Shown one piece after another: positions 9,993 through 18,817 of a stretch of 64,000 nt of DNA (positions within the stretch are counted from its first letter, which is position 1; every line of letters begins with the position of its first letter). The notes under the pieces are model-generated. The model was not told the DNA's origin, did no database searches, and saw only the letters and a program-made list of their open reading frames with translations. The translations under genes and the position numbers were made by a program. Location: assembly GCA_004005435.1 (NCBI GenBank), contig RZWH01000002.1, positions 1 to 64,000 of the forward strand. The letters are read 5' to 3'. The DNA comes from Rhodobacteraceae bacterium CCMM004. GTDB lineage: Bacteria > Pseudomonadota > Alphaproteobacteria > Rhodobacterales > Rhodobacteraceae.

Positions 9993-10003
9993 AGCATTAT
10001 GCT
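9993..10003. promoter_or_regulatory. Short palindrome before the GntR-led operon
   Basis: AGCAT-T-ATGCT is a perfect 5-1-5 palindrome 29 bases before the start of the GntR-type gene, in the shared spacer with the aldo/keto reductase gene. It is a candidate operator for autoregulation, but it is short and no second copy was found. Confidence 0.25.
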
Positions 10004-10032
10004 GATCCAGCACACTTTCGAAAAGAATCCCC

Positions 10033-11133
10033 TTGCTCCGGCGCAAGATCCTGCTCTACGATCGAAGTGATCTAGAAGAGTATATCACTTTGCCCCTGGC
10101 CATCGACCCCAGCTATATCGACAAATCCCTGCCCGTCCCCGTCGGCCGCCAGCTCTATGGGCTGCTGAGTTACCAGCTCTCCCACGGCGACATCCCCAAG
10201 GGGACCAAGCTGAAATCGGTGCGGCAGATGGCCCGCGACGTGGGCATCGCCCAGGCGACGGTGGCCCAGGTCTATCAGGACCTGCGCGACGCGGGCCTTC
10301 TGGAGATGCGCCAGGGCAGCGGCGCTTACACCTGCCTGTCGATCCCGCAGCAGGCCGATCACGACCGCGGCTCGCTGCGCAGCGAGATCGAAATCCTGCT
10401 CAGCAAGGCCGAGAGGCTGGGCATCAACCGCGGAACGCTGGTCAGCATGGTGAGCGCGCAGGCGCAGTTGCGTCAGGTGCGACCCAGTCTGCGGATCGTC
10501 TTTGTCGGCGTGTTCGAGGGGCCTGCGGCCGACTACGTGGCCGAGATCCGGCGGGTGCTGTCGCCCAGCGACCGCATCTCCATCGTCACCTTCGACCACC
10601 TCCGCGAGAGCGCCGGGGCGCGGCGCACCTGCCGCGAGGCGGACGCGGTTCTGACCTTTCTCCACCGCGAGGCCGAACTTCTGGGCGTGATCCCCGAGGC
10701 GCGGGTGATCGGGGTCCGGTTCATCCCTTCGAATGCCACGCGCAAGGCGCTGGCCTCGATCGACCCTCGGGCACGGGTGGCCGCGATCACCCAGCTGGAA
10801 GACTACATCGCGATCATGCGCCCGAGCGTGCAGCGGTTCGCCCCCCATGTGGCCGACATCAAGGTGAGTTGGTCCTACGCCCCCGACATCGAGTCGGTCA
10901 TCGCGGTGTCGGATGTGGTGATCTACGCCACTGGCGCCGATCACATCGGCCGGATGGTGCCGCCCGGCGTCACCTGTTTCGAATACCGGCACACGCCCGA
11001 CCCCGCCGTCCTGGAAAACGATCTCGTGCCGCGGTTGGCCGTGATGCGCGAGGCGCGGGACATCGCCCGGGGCGCGCCCGCCACGGCGCGTCCGGGCGAC
11101 CGACACCACCACCAACAGGAGATCGAGGAATGA
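10033..11133 (+). CDS. GntR-type transcriptional regulator with unusual effector domain
   Basis: The 366-residue product has a GntR winged helix at about residues 37-105: LSYQLSHGDIPKGTKLKSVR, then VGIAQATVAQVYQDLRDAGL and EMRQGSGAY. The remaining 250 residues do not look like the FadR, HutC or MocR effector domains. They read as alternating strand/helix (LRIVFVGVFEGPAADYVAEI; DRISIVTFDH; SDVVIYATGAD), suggesting a Rossmann or periplasmic-binding-like fold. The only start seen is TTG at 10033, with an in-frame stop 27 bases before it. Its stop overlaps the next ATG (ATGA), so it is the first gene of the peptide-uptake operon. Confidence 0.85.
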   Translation: MLRRKILLYDRSDLEEYITLPLAIDPSYIDKSLPVPVGRQLYGLLSYQLSHGDIPKGTKLKSVRQMARDVGIAQATVAQVYQDLRDAGLLEMRQGSGAYTCLSIPQQADHDRGSLRSEIEILLSKAERLGINRGTLVSMVSAQAQLRQVRPSLRIVFVGVFEGPAADYVAEIRRVLSPSDRISIVTFDHLRESAGARRTCREADAVLTFLHREAELLGVIPEARVIGVRFIPSNATRKALASIDPRARVAAITQLEDYIAIMRPSVQRFAPHVADIKVSWSYAPDIESVIAVSDVVIYATGADHIGRMVPPGVTCFEYRHTPDPAVLENDLVPRLAVMREARDIARGAPATARPGDRHHHQQEIEE

Positions 11134-12653
11134 AGACGAAACTCTGGACCGGCGTCGCGGCGGCTGCCCTGCTGGCGGCCGGCGCCCATGGCGCGGCCGC
11201 ACAGGACAGCCTGACCATCGGCGCCGACGTGGATGCCGGCACGCTGGATCCCCGCCTGGCGCGGGACACCACCGCCTATCGCGTGGCCAACCTGATCTCG
11301 GCGGGGCTGGTGCATCTGACGCCCAACCTCGAAGCCGTCCCCGACCTGGCCGAAAGCTGGGAGACCCCCGACGATACCACCGTGGTCTTCACCCTGCGCG
11401 AGGGCCTGACCTTCTCCGACGGCTCGCCGCTGACCGCCGAGGACGTGATCTACACCTTCGAGACCATCCTCGACGAAAGCTTCAACGCACCCCAGCGCGG
11501 CCTTTTCACCCCAATCGAGAGCCTGGAGGCGGTTGACGACCGGACGGTGCAGTTCAACCTGTCGGCACCATACGCGCCGCTTTTCAGCTATCTCGACATC
11601 GGCATCGTGCCGTCCGACTACGACGGCGACATGGCGCTGGAGCCGGTCGGCGCCGGGCCCATGGTGCTTGACAGCTGGACGCGGGGGAGCGAGCTGGTCC
11701 TCACCGCATCTGACAGCTACTGGGCCGGGGCGCCCGAAGTCGACACGCTGGTCGTGCGCGTGGTCGGCGACAACTCGGCCCGCGCCCAGGCGTTCGAGGC
11801 GGGCGATTTGGACGTGATCCAGTCGCCGCTGTCGCCCAACGATATCCAGCGGTTCGCCGCCGACGAGGCGGTCGGTTCGGAAATCCTGGCCGGGCTCGGC
11901 GTGACGTATCTGAACTTCAACACCACCGATCCGCTGCTCCAAGACCCGCGGATGCGTCAGGCGCTGGCGATGCTGGTCGACCAAGAGACCATCGTGAACC
12001 AGATCTACGAAGGCGTGGACCAGGTCGCGAACTCGATCATCCTGCCGTCGTCCTGGGCCTATGACGAGGCGGTGCAGCAGCCGACCTTCGACATGGAGGG
12101 CGCCATGGCGATGCTGGACGACCTGGGCTGGACCGACAGCGACGGCGACGGCATTCGCGACCGCGACGGGACGCCCCTGGCCATCGAGATCGCGACCCAC
12201 AGCGAGGATCCCAACCGGGTCCAGTCGGTCGAATTCCTTCAGGCGATGTTTCAAAGCGCCGGGATCGACGCCAGCGTCCGCATCACCGACTGGCCGTCCT
12301 TTTCCAGCGGCTACGTGCAGCAAGGCGAGCACCAGGTGGCGCTCTTGGGCTGGCTGCGGATCACCGATCCCGACCGGCTGGTCTATGGACAGCTCACCAC
12401 CGGCGGCGGACTGAACTGGGGCGGATACTCCAACCCCGAGGTGGACCGGCTGTTGGAGGCGGGGCGCACCGCGCTCGACCAAGACGCACGCGCCGACGCC
12501 TATCGCCGGGCCGCGACGATCATCGCCGAAGAGCTGCCCTACTACATCATCTCGTATCAGGGCTATCAGCTGTTCTACGACCCCGAGGCGCTGGGCGAGG
12601 TGGAGGCAAGCCCGCGCGGCGGCTTCCGCGGCCTGATCGGTATGCCCGGCTGA
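11130..12653 (+). CDS. ABC transporter substrate-binding protein, family 5 (peptide type)
   Basis: The 507-residue product has a signal peptide (MKTKLWTGVAAAALLAAGAHGAA) and the family 5 SBP body: TLDPRLARDTTAYRVANLIS, LAESWETPDDTTVVFTLREG and FSDGSPLTAEDVIYTFE. It should capture dipeptides, oligopeptides or similar compounds in the periplasm and hand them to the permeases encoded next. It is translationally coupled to the GntR gene. Two strong hairpins follow its stop codon, which may raise its level above the membrane parts. Confidence 0.93.
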   Translation: MKTKLWTGVAAAALLAAGAHGAAAQDSLTIGADVDAGTLDPRLARDTTAYRVANLISAGLVHLTPNLEAVPDLAESWETPDDTTVVFTLREGLTFSDGSPLTAEDVIYTFETILDESFNAPQRGLFTPIESLEAVDDRTVQFNLSAPYAPLFSYLDIGIVPSDYDGDMALEPVGAGPMVLDSWTRGSELVLTASDSYWAGAPEVDTLVVRVVGDNSARAQAFEAGDLDVIQSPLSPNDIQRFAADEAVGSEILAGLGVTYLNFNTTDPLLQDPRMRQALAMLVDQETIVNQIYEGVDQVANSIILPSSWAYDEAVQQPTFDMEGAMAMLDDLGWTDSDGDGIRDRDGTPLAIEIATHSEDPNRVQSVEFLQAMFQSAGIDASVRITDWPSFSSGYVQQGEHQVALLGWLRITDPDRLVYGQLTTGGGLNWGGYSNPEVDRLLEAGRTALDQDARADAYRRAATIIAEELPYYIISYQGYQLFYDPEALGEVEASPRGGFRGLIGMPG

Positions 12654-12665
12654 ACCGGGGCAAGC

Positions 12666-12722
12666 GCGCGGCGCCCTCCGCGCCGCGCCGCCTCCCCTCC
12701 CGGGCCGCATGGCCGGCCCGGG
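12666..12722 (+). promoter_or_regulatory. Two GC hairpins between binding-protein and permease genes
   Basis: First hairpin: 9-base perfect stem (12666-12674 with 12680-12688), loop CCTCC. Second: 8-base stem (12699-12706 with 12715-12722), 8-base loop. Neither has a U-tract. In ABC operons such structures commonly protect the upstream SBP messenger or attenuate read-through, which would give more SBP than permease; that role is inferred. Confidence 0.5.
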
Positions 12723-12762
12723 TCCGACGCCCCGGCGTCCCCCGATCCCCGCGAGCGTCCGC

Positions 12763-13743
12763 ATGACCGACTACATCATCCGCAGGCTGCTGCTCTTCAT
12801 CCCCATGGCCATCGGCATCGTGGTGGTGACGTTCTGTCTGCTCTTGCTGATCCCCGGGGATCCGGCCTCGGTCCTCCTGGGCCAGGAGGCGACGCCCGAA
12901 GGGATCGCGGCGCTGCGCCGGACGCTGGGCCTGGACGATCCCTGGTACGTGCGGCTCGGAGGGTATTTTCTGAACCTCCTCCAGGGCGACATGGGGCGGT
13001 CGATCTTCCAGAACGCGCCGGTGTCCGAGATCATCTTCGACCGGTTGGGCGCGACCATCGAGCTGGCCACGGTCGCCCTGGTCCTGGCCGTCGCGGTGGG
13101 CGTGACGCTGGGCGTGCTCGCCGCCAACCGCCAGGGCGGGATCATCGACACATTCACCATGCTGCTGGCGCAGATCGGGATTTCCATGCCGGTCTACTGG
13201 CTGGCGCTCTTGCTGATGCTGGCCTTCGCGGTGCATCTGGGCTGGCTGCCGGCCATTGGGCGGGGCGAGCCCCTGCCCACCGCTCTGGCCATGGCGCTGA
13301 CCGGCAATCCTGCGCCGCTGGTCGACTCGCTTTCCCACATCCTGCTGCCGGCCGCGTCCCTGGCGCTGAACTCGGCGGCGATCATCTCGCGGCTGGTGCG
13401 GACCTCGATGCTGGAGGTGCTGCGCGAGGATTTCGTCCGCACCGCGGCGGCCAAGGGGATCCGCCGCGGCCCGGTGATCTGGCGCCATGCGCTCAGGAAC
13501 GCACTGCTGCCGGTGGTGTCGGTCATCGGCCTGCGCTTCGGCGCGCTCCTCGGCGGCGCGATCCTGACCGAGACGATCTTCGCCTGGCCGGGGCTGGGGC
13601 AACTGACCATCTCGGCCATCTCGCAGCGCGACATCCCGTTGATCCAGGGCATCGTCCTGACCTTCGCGCTGATCTACGCGACTGTGACGCTTTTGGTCGA
13701 TCTGCTCTACGCGGCCGTCGATCCGCGCATCCGGCTGAGGTGA
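12763..13743 (+). CDS. Peptide ABC transporter permease (DppB type)
   Basis: The 326-residue product begins MTDYIIRRLLLFIPMAIGIV, has IPGDPASVLLGQEATPEGIA as in DppB/OppB, and about six membrane helices. The coupling-helix (EAA) loop is VLREDFVRTAAAKGIRRGPV. It forms half of the inner-membrane channel with the next gene product, 4 bases downstream. The ATG at 12763 is the first fitting the family N-terminus; upstream codons are not family-like. Confidence 0.93.
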   Translation: MTDYIIRRLLLFIPMAIGIVVVTFCLLLLIPGDPASVLLGQEATPEGIAALRRTLGLDDPWYVRLGGYFLNLLQGDMGRSIFQNAPVSEIIFDRLGATIELATVALVLAVAVGVTLGVLAANRQGGIIDTFTMLLAQIGISMPVYWLALLLMLAFAVHLGWLPAIGRGEPLPTALAMALTGNPAPLVDSLSHILLPAASLALNSAAIISRLVRTSMLEVLREDFVRTAAAKGIRRGPVIWRHALRNALLPVVSVIGLRFGALLGGAILTETIFAWPGLGQLTISAISQRDIPLIQGIVLTFALIYATVTLLVDLLYAAVDPRIRLR

Positions 13744-13747
13744 CGCC

Positions 13748-14629
13748 ATGACCGCGACCTCCCCCCAGGCGGCCCCCCGCGGCGCCCGGCGCCTGCGCCT
13801 GCCCAAGCCGTTGCGCAACGCCTCGCTGCTGATCGGGGCGGCGATCACGCTGACGATCATAGGGCTGGCGATCTTCGCCCCCCTGGTCGCGACCCATGAC
13901 CTGGCGCAGATGGACATGCCCAACCGCTTCTCCGGGCCGTCCTTGGAGCACCTTCTGGGCACTGACAATTTCGGCCGCGACATCTGGAGCCGCCTCGTCT
14001 ACGGCGCGCGTATCTCGCTGTCGATCGCGCTGATCGCGGTGGTGGCCTCGGCCATCATCGGCACGCTGGTCGGGCTGATCTCGGGCTATTTCGGCGGCTG
14101 GATCGACCTGGTTCTGATGCGGATCACCGACGTTTTTCTGGGCTTTCCGCCCCTGGTCCTGGTCCTGGCCGTGGTCGCGGTCATGGGGCCGGGCCTGATG
14201 AACGTGGCGCTGTCGCTGGTGGTGGTGTCCTGGACGGAATACGCCCGCGTCGTGCGCTCGACCACGCTGACCCTGCGCGAGCAGAACTACGTGCAGGCCG
14301 CGCGCGCGCTGGGCGCCTCCTGGCCGCGCATCCTATTTCGCGAGATCCTGCCCAACTCCCTGGGCCCGATCATCGTGCTGGCCTCTCTCGGCCTCGGCAC
14401 TGCGATCATCTGGGAGAGCGCGCTGAGCTTTCTCGGCTTCGGCCTGCCGCCCCCCGCTCCGACCTGGGGCTGGTCGCTGAGCTACGGCACCCGGTTCATC
14501 CGCGACGAGCCGTGGATGTCGATCATCTCGGGCGCCGCGATCATGGTCACGGTGCTCGGCTTCAACCTACTCGGGGACGGGTTGCGCGACCTGCTCGATC
14601 CCAGACAGCAAACCCGCGGCAAGGGCTGA
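13748..14629 (+). CDS. Peptide ABC transporter permease (DppC type)
   Basis: The 293-residue product has the DppC/OppC N-terminal segment followed by HLLGTDNFGRDIWSRLVYGA, the family signature. Its EAA loop is LREQNYVQAARALGASWPR and it has about six membrane helices. It pairs with the DppB-like permease. It starts 4 bases after the previous stop and is followed after 31 bases by the deacylase gene with AAGGAG before its start. Confidence 0.93.
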   Translation: MTATSPQAAPRGARRLRLPKPLRNASLLIGAAITLTIIGLAIFAPLVATHDLAQMDMPNRFSGPSLEHLLGTDNFGRDIWSRLVYGARISLSIALIAVVASAIIGTLVGLISGYFGGWIDLVLMRITDVFLGFPPLVLVLAVVAVMGPGLMNVALSLVVVSWTEYARVVRSTTLTLREQNYVQAARALGASWPRILFREILPNSLGPIIVLASLGLGTAIIWESALSFLGFGLPPPAPTWGWSLSYGTRFIRDEPWMSIISGAAIMVTVLGFNLLGDGLRDLLDPRQQTRGKG

Positions 14630-14660
14630 CCCCGCCGCGCCACCGTCCAAGGAGACAGGA

Positions 14661-15602
14661 ATGGTTAAAGACATCGTCCGCCATGCGCCCAAGATCACGA
14701 CCCTCGCCGACGGAACGGACGCGGTCCTGCACATGACCGACCTCGTCGGCGAAGAGAGCGGGCCCATGGTCGGCATCTCGGCCTCGGTCCACGGCAACGA
14801 AAACTGCGGCAGCCAGGCCATCGTCGATCTCTTTCATCTGCTCAAGGACATGCGGATCAAGGGCACGATCCGCCTCGTCCCCGTGGTCAACGCCCGGGCG
14901 ATGACGGTGAACGCGCGGTTCAACCCCATCGACCGTCTGGACCTCAACCGCCAGTTCCCCGGCGATCCCGGCGGCACCTTCTCGCAGCAGCTTGCCGCGA
15001 CCTTTGCCGAAGAGTTCCTGGGCCGGATCGACATGCATATCGACCTGCATTCGGGCACCGACCGGCCCACCGTCGACTACGTCTACCTGTTGAACGACGA
15101 GGGGTTCAGCCGCGCCTTTGGCTCCAAGGTGCTCTACCGCCCCGACGAGGGCAAGCAGGGGACCAAGTTCAGCGGCACGACCAAGGACGTGACCATGCCC
15201 CGGGGCGTGCCCGCGGCGGTGATCGAGCTGGGCGGCGGCATCGTCGACCAGGGCCCGTATATCGAGCGGATCATCGCCGGGGTGCTGAACATGCTGCGCC
15301 ACAAGGGCGTGATCGAGGGCGACGAGGCCGCCCGCCCCGATCAGATCGTGGTGAACGAGATCGCCGGGATCCGCCCCCGCACCGGCGGCTGGATCGAGCC
15401 CCTGTCGCCTGCGTTGGGAGAGCCCGTCGCGGGGGGATCGCCGCTCTTTCGCGTGGTGAGCCCTTACACGTTCGAGGTGTTGGAAGAGGTCGCCTGCCCC
15501 TTTGCCGAGGGGATCATGATCATGGGCCACCTGACGCGCAACCTCGTCGAGGCCGGCGACTACGGCTGGATGGTCGGCAATCTGGAGGGAGCGACGGCTT
15601 GA
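14661..15602 (+). CDS. Zinc deacylase of the succinylglutamate desuccinylase/aspartoacylase family
   Basis: The 313-residue product has the M14-like zinc site of AstE/AspA proteins: H44 and E47 in SVHGNE, and H130 in HIDLHSG. The substrate-binding NARFNPIDRLDLNRQFPGDP is also present. The C-terminal part, about residues 225-313, is a lipoyl-like beta barrel (VSPYTFEVLEEV). Family members hydrolyse N-acyl amino acids or related amides. It sits between permease and ATPase genes of the transporter, so its substrate is probably what the transporter imports, an N-acylated amino acid or peptide (inference). Confidence 0.87.
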   Translation: MVKDIVRHAPKITTLADGTDAVLHMTDLVGEESGPMVGISASVHGNENCGSQAIVDLFHLLKDMRIKGTIRLVPVVNARAMTVNARFNPIDRLDLNRQFPGDPGGTFSQQLAATFAEEFLGRIDMHIDLHSGTDRPTVDYVYLLNDEGFSRAFGSKVLYRPDEGKQGTKFSGTTKDVTMPRGVPAAVIELGGGIVDQGPYIERIIAGVLNMLRHKGVIEGDEAARPDQIVVNEIAGIRPRTGGWIEPLSPALGEPVAGGSPLFRVVSPYTFEVLEEVACPFAEGIMIMGHLTRNLVEAGDYGWMVGNLEGATA

Positions 15603-16594
15603 CCCCTGCGGGCCGGTCCCCTGCCGCTGCGCCGGCGCTGGAGGTGTGCGATCTGACGATCCGCATCGACAGCGACGCGGGCGGATTTACCGTCGTCGAC
15701 GACATGAGCCTGAGCGTCGACGCGGGCGAGACCTTGTGCATCGTCGGCGAGAGCGGGTGCGGCAAGTCGATGACCGCCCTGTCGCTTCTGCGACTCTTGC
15801 CCGACGGCGCGCGCGTGTCCGGCGGCGCGATCCTGCTGGGCGGCACGGACCTTCTGGGCCTGTCCGAACGGGCGGCCGAGGATCTGCGCGGCAATCGTAT
15901 TGCGATGATCTTTCAGGAGCCGCTGACCGCGCTCAACCCGGTGATGACCGTGGGCGCCCAGATCGTCGAGGCGCTGCGGCGGCATCGCAAACTCTCGCGG
16001 CAGGCGGGGTGGGCCGATGCGGTCGCGGCGCTGAAGCGGGCGCAGATGCCCGACGCCGAGGAACGCGCGCGGCAGTATCCCCACCAGCTCTCCGGCGGGA
16101 TGCGGCAGCGCGCGATGATCGCCCTGGCGCTTTGCTGCGACCCAGCGGTCATCGTGGCCGACGAGCCCACGACGGCGCTCGACGTGACGGTGCAGGCCCA
16201 GATCCTCGGGCTGATCGCCAGCCTGCAACGGGATCTGGGCACCGCGCTGGTGCTGATCACCCACGACCTGGGCGTCGTGGCCGAGATCGCCGACCGCGTC
16301 ATCGTCATGTATGCCGGTCGGCGGGTCGAGGAGGCCTCGGTGACCGACCTCTTCGACGCGCCGCTCCACCCCTATACCCTCGGCCTGATGGGCGCGATCC
16401 CGACCACTGGGGCGCCCGACCGGCTGACCGACATCCCCGGCACGGTTCCGGCGCTGTGGGACCTGCCGCAGGGCTGCGCCTTCGCCCCCCGCTGTCCCCG
16501 CGCGACCGAACGGTGCCGGGCCGAGCGGCCCCGGCTGGAAGAGCATCGCCCCGGCCACAGCGCCGCCTGCTGGAATGTCCGCGATGACGGCTGA
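15599..16594 (+). CDS. Peptide ABC transporter ATP-binding protein (DppD type)
   Basis: The 331-residue ATPase has Walker A GESGCGKS, signature LSGGM and Walker B VIVADEPTTALD. The C-terminal oligopeptide-transporter region follows with cysteines in GCAFAPRCPRATERC, an iron-sulphur-like motif usual in DppD. It starts with TTG overlapping the deacylase stop (TTGA), with GGAGGG 9 bases upstream. It works as a heterodimer with the next ATPase. Confidence 0.93.
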   Translation: MTPAGRSPAAAPALEVCDLTIRIDSDAGGFTVVDDMSLSVDAGETLCIVGESGCGKSMTALSLLRLLPDGARVSGGAILLGGTDLLGLSERAAEDLRGNRIAMIFQEPLTALNPVMTVGAQIVEALRRHRKLSRQAGWADAVAALKRAQMPDAEERARQYPHQLSGGMRQRAMIALALCCDPAVIVADEPTTALDVTVQAQILGLIASLQRDLGTALVLITHDLGVVAEIADRVIVMYAGRRVEEASVTDLFDAPLHPYTLGLMGAIPTTGAPDRLTDIPGTVPALWDLPQGCAFAPRCPRATERCRAERPRLEEHRPGHSAACWNVRDDG

Positions 16595-17561
16595 TCCCCA
16601 GATCCCTCTGCTGTCGGTGCGGGACCTCAAGGTGCATTTCCCGATCCACCGCGGCGTACTGCAACGCCAGGTCGGCACGGTCCGCGCGGTGGACGGCGTC
16701 AGCTTCGACCTCGGGCGAAACGAGACCCTCGGCCTCGTCGGCGAGAGCGGCTGCGGCAAGTCCACGACCGGCCTGGCGCTGACCGGGCTGGTGCCGCCCA
16801 CCGAGGGCACGGTGATGTTCGACGGCAAGCGCGTGGGGTCCGAGAGCGGCGTCGACCTCCAGACCTATCGTCGGCGGATGCAGATCGTGTTCCAGGACCC
16901 CTATTCGTCGCTCAATCCGCGGCAGAGGGTGTCCGACATCCTGCGCGTGCCGCTCGACATCCACGGCATCGGGACCCGGGCCGAGCGGCCGCAGATGGTG
17001 CTGGACATGATGGAGCGGGTGGGCCTGCGCCCCGACCAGGCCCGCAACTATCCCCACCAGTTCTCCGGCGGGCAGCGGCAGCGCATCGGCATCGCCCGGG
17101 CGCTGATGCTGAACCCCGACGTGATCGTCTGCGACGAGCCCGTGTCGGCTCTGGACGTCTCCGTCCAGGCGCAGATCCTGAATCTGCTGCGCGACTTGCA
17201 GGCAGAGCTGGGCGTCGCGTTCCTGTTCATCTCCCACGACCTGGGGGTGGTCGAGCACATCGCCCGAAAGGTCGCGGTGATGTATCTGGGCAAGATCGTC
17301 GAGATGGCGGACCGGCGGACGCTCTTTGCCAACCCGGTCCATCCCTATACCGAGCGGCTGCTCGGCTCGATGCCGTCGCTCGATCCGCGCAAGCGGCACA
17401 GCTTCGAGGTGGCCAGCGACGACATCCCCTCGGCCACCTCGATCCCATCGGGCTGCGCCTTTCGCACCCGCTGCCCGCTGGCCACCGCGGTCTGCGCCAA
17501 AGAGGTGCCGCCGGCCACCGAACGCGCGCCGGGCCATGTCGTCGCCTGTCACAACCGATGA
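16575..17561 (+). CDS. Peptide ABC transporter ATP-binding protein (DppF type)
   Basis: The 328-residue ATPase has Walker A GESGCGKST, signature FSGGQRQRIGIARAL and Walker B VIVCDEPVSALD. It ends with CAFRTRCPLATAVCAKEVPP, the peptide-transporter C-terminus. The ATG at 16575 overlaps the DppD gene by 20 bases; a second ATG at 16584 would overlap by 11 and is equally plausible. Together with the DppD-like subunit it powers the importer. Confidence 0.93.
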   Translation: MSAMTADPQIPLLSVRDLKVHFPIHRGVLQRQVGTVRAVDGVSFDLGRNETLGLVGESGCGKSTTGLALTGLVPPTEGTVMFDGKRVGSESGVDLQTYRRRMQIVFQDPYSSLNPRQRVSDILRVPLDIHGIGTRAERPQMVLDMMERVGLRPDQARNYPHQFSGGQRQRIGIARALMLNPDVIVCDEPVSALDVSVQAQILNLLRDLQAELGVAFLFISHDLGVVEHIARKVAVMYLGKIVEMADRRTLFANPVHPYTERLLGSMPSLDPRKRHSFEVASDDIPSATSIPSGCAFRTRCPLATAVCAKEVPPATERAPGHVVACHNR

Positions 17562-18817
17562 GACCCGCCATGACCGAGACCCCCCTCGTCCTCACCAACG
17601 CCCGCGTCCTCGATCCCGACGCCGGACGCCTGCACGACCGGATGTCGATCCGCATCGAGGGCGGCCGCATCGCCGACGTGGCCCCAGGCGCCGACGCCCC
17701 TGAGGGCGCGCGCAAGATCGACCTCGCGGGCAAGACGGTGATGCCCGGCCTGATCGACTGCCACATGCACGTGGTCGCCTGGTCTCTGGACCTCTGGGGC
17801 AACATGATCGCGCCCACCTCGCTGACCGCTCTGCGGGCGGCGCGAGTGCTGGAAGAGACGCTGGCCCGCGGCTTTACCACCGTCCGCGACCTGGGCGGGG
17901 CCGATCACGGGCTGGTCCGGGGCGTCGAGGAGGGGATGATCGCAGGGCCGCGGCTGGTGATCTGCGGCAAGGGGCTGTCCACTACCGGCGGCCATTGCGA
18001 CCTGCGCCAGCGCACCGACGACCGCCCCGGCATCATGTCCGACCGCCTGGGCTCCATGGGTGTGCTGGTGGACGGGGTCGACGCCGTGCGCGCGACCTGT
18101 CGCACCTACATCAAAGAGGGCGCGCAGTTCATCAAGATCATGGCCAACGGCGGCGTCAGCTCGCCCAACGACCCGATCCACGCGCTCCAGTTCTCGCGCG
18201 ACGAGATCGCGGCGGCGGTGGAGGAGGCCGAGAACGCCGGGCTCTACGTCGCCGCCCACGTCTATACCGACGCCGCCATCGCCCGCTGCGTCGATCTGGG
18301 CGTCCGGTCGCTGGAGCATTGCAACCTGATCGAGGCCGAGACCGCAGCCCGCGCCGCCGAACGCGGTTGCATCGCCGTGCCCACGCTCGTCGCCTACGAG
18401 GCGCTGGCGCGCGAGGGCGCCGCGCTGGGTCTCGGCGCCGACAGCGTGGCCAAGATCGACACGGTGCGCGACGGCGGGCGCCGGTCGCTGTCGATCCTGC
18501 GCGAGGCGGGGCTGCCGATGGCCTTCGGCTCAGACCTCCTGGGCGAGTTGCGCAAGTATCACTGCCTTGAGATCGACCTGCTGGCCGAGGCGCTGTCCGC
18601 CGCCGACATCCTGCGCTCGCTGACCACCGTGGGGGCCGACCTCTGCGGCCTAGCCGGGACCGCGGGCGTGATCGCCCCGGGCGCGTCGGCGGACCTGCTG
18701 GTGGTGGACGGCAACCCGCTGGAGGACCTTGGCCTCCTCAAGGACGACGGCGCCCATCTCCGCGCGATCATGGCGCGCGGCACCTTCTACAAATCCGACC
18801 TGGAGGGCATGGCATGA
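17558..18817 (+). CDS. Metal-dependent amidohydrolase (imidazolonepropionase/prolidase-like)
   Basis: The 419-residue product shows the amidohydrolase metal site in order: H69 and H71 (DCHMHVV), K193 (FIKIMANGG, the likely carboxylated lysine), H234 (AAHVYT), H254 (LEHCN) and D326 (GSDLL). This binuclear-metal subtype hydrolyses dipeptides, N-acyl amino acids or cyclic amides. It overlaps the DppF stop by ATGA; an alternative ATG is at 17570. In the operon it probably acts on the imported compound. Confidence 0.88.
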   Translation: MRPAMTETPLVLTNARVLDPDAGRLHDRMSIRIEGGRIADVAPGADAPEGARKIDLAGKTVMPGLIDCHMHVVAWSLDLWGNMIAPTSLTALRAARVLEETLARGFTTVRDLGGADHGLVRGVEEGMIAGPRLVICGKGLSTTGGHCDLRQRTDDRPGIMSDRLGSMGVLVDGVDAVRATCRTYIKEGAQFIKIMANGGVSSPNDPIHALQFSRDEIAAAVEEAENAGLYVAAHVYTDAAIARCVDLGVRSLEHCNLIEAETAARAAERGCIAVPTLVAYEALAREGAALGLGADSVAKIDTVRDGGRRSLSILREAGLPMAFGSDLLGELRKYHCLEIDLLAEALSAADILRSLTTVGADLCGLAGTAGVIAPGASADLLVVDGNPLEDLGLLKDDGAHLRAIMARGTFYKSDLEGMA

